From JADJLQ01 sp044227925 (GTDB lineage: Bacteria; Bacteroidota; Bacteroidia; Chitinophagales; Saprospiraceae): a DNA stretch of 64,000 nucleotides. The notes below the pieces were generated by a model, which saw only the letters and a program-made list of their open reading frames with translations, ran no database searches and had not been told where the DNA came from. The translations under genes and the position numbers were made by a program. Shown piece after piece: positions 63,706 through 64,000 of this stretch. Each line of letters begins with the position of its first letter. Position 1 is the first letter of the stretch. The DNA lies in assembly GCA_044227925.1 (NCBI GenBank), contig JBGAVW010000015.1, forward strand, positions 1-64,000, given 5' to 3'.

Positions 63706-64000
63706 TCAAATTACCTGGAAGCCCTGCCAGTAAGGATCATCGTCATCTATAAAAATAGTGTTGTATCCGGTTACCTTTGCCCAACCTTCAATACTGGGTA
63801 TGATGGCTTTTTTGCCGTGGTATTCCATTTGATCTTCTACCCGGCCTACAAATTTTGAATGAATAATGCTCTCATGTACAAACCGATCCCCTTTATGCAG
63901 TAATCCTTTGGCTGCCAGTTGTGCCATTCGGGCCGATGTCCCTGTACCACAAGGTGAACGGTCAATTGCTTTATCTCCATAGAAAACAGCGTTTCTTGCG
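63706..64000 (-). CDS. 4-hydroxyproline epimerase / proline racemase family, partial
   Basis: The C-terminal 97 codons of a gene that runs off the right edge. ARNAVFYGDKAIDRSPCGTGTSARMAQL carries the second catalytic Cys of the proline racemase family in the SPCGTGTSA signature. Following segments (HESIIHSKFVGRV, VTGYNTIFIDDDDPYWQGF) are typical of 4-hydroxyproline 2-epimerases. The enzyme interconverts trans-4-hydroxy-L-proline and cis-4-hydroxy-D-proline. It lies 142 nt upstream of the FAD dehydrogenase on the same strand. The first catalytic Cys is outside the window. Confidence 0.88.
   Translation of the reverse strand, partial: ARNAVFYGDKAIDRSPCGTGTSARMAQLAAKGLLHKGDRFVHESIIHSKFVGRVEDQMEYHGKKAIIPSIEGWAKVTGYNTIFIDDDDPYWQGFQVI

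Noticed and set aside
1..64000. tRNA, rRNA, insertion sequences or prophage
   Set aside because: I looked through the intergenic regions by eye and saw no cloverleaf, rRNA segment, transposase or integrase; a covariance search could still find a small RNA.

Overview
The window comes from a Bacteroidota chromosome. The evidence is the type IX secretion and gliding genes (SprA, GldD), a secreted protein ending in a T9SS type A sorting tail, an archaeal/eukaryotic-type ProS, an RprXY-like two-component pair, and promoters of the Bacteroidota form TTG-N20-TAnnTTTG. A Saprospiria or Chitinophagia relative would fit, but the lineage is an inference. I found no rRNA, tRNA, CRISPR array, transposase, integrase or phage genes.

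Layout. 1-15.6 kb is mostly housekeeping on the plus strand: ruvA, the giant SprA translocon gene, a histidine kinase and its response regulator, yajC (minus), aroK, a membrane-anchored subtilase (minus), trxB and fbaA. 15.7-22.3 kb runs on the minus strand: miaE with a small membrane-peptide ORF overlapping its start, a heme-binding PVC-type dehydrogenase lipoprotein, and the tight run ssb-gldD-PLP enzyme, from which the usual gldE is missing. 22.6-33 kb holds a cupredoxin-like T9SS cargo, an LRR protein, an XRE/S24 repressor with an operator-like promoter, the queuosine precursor transporter overlapping ctlX, an arginase-family gene, the glgA-glgC pair and an SDR.

33-51 kb is accessory in character. 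It is AT-rich and nearly all on the minus strand, made of single-domain stress or unknown enzymes (MerB-like, two AHSA1, VanZ, beta-lactamase-like, VOC, ArsR, DinB, pseudo-trypsin/DUF900, DUF2071, YdeI, HhH zinc peptide, FMN reductase, alpha/beta hydrolase, DUF4142). Between them lie long gene-poor gaps, inverted repeats and decaying gene remnants. 52-64 kb returns to core content: a FadL-like porin, a Tyr-rich repeat protein, proS, a class III cyclase, an aldo/keto reductase, a DUF5694 protein, uvrC, and a D-amino-acid dehydrogenase beside a 4-hydroxyproline epimerase that runs off the right edge.

Genes that appear to work together: SprA and GldD (T9SS/gliding); the histidine kinase and OmpR regulator; glgC and glgA (ADP-glucose to glucan or maltose-1-phosphate); ctlX and the arginase-family enzyme (citrulline/arginine breakdown); ArsR-AHSA1-VOC (one operon under a palindromic operator); the FMN reductase and hydrolase; and the epimerase and FAD enzyme (hydroxyproline breakdown). 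The observations I rank highest are the pseudo-trypsin/DUF900 fusion with its small upstream ORF, the two operator-covered promoters, and the eroded genes in the accessory stretch.
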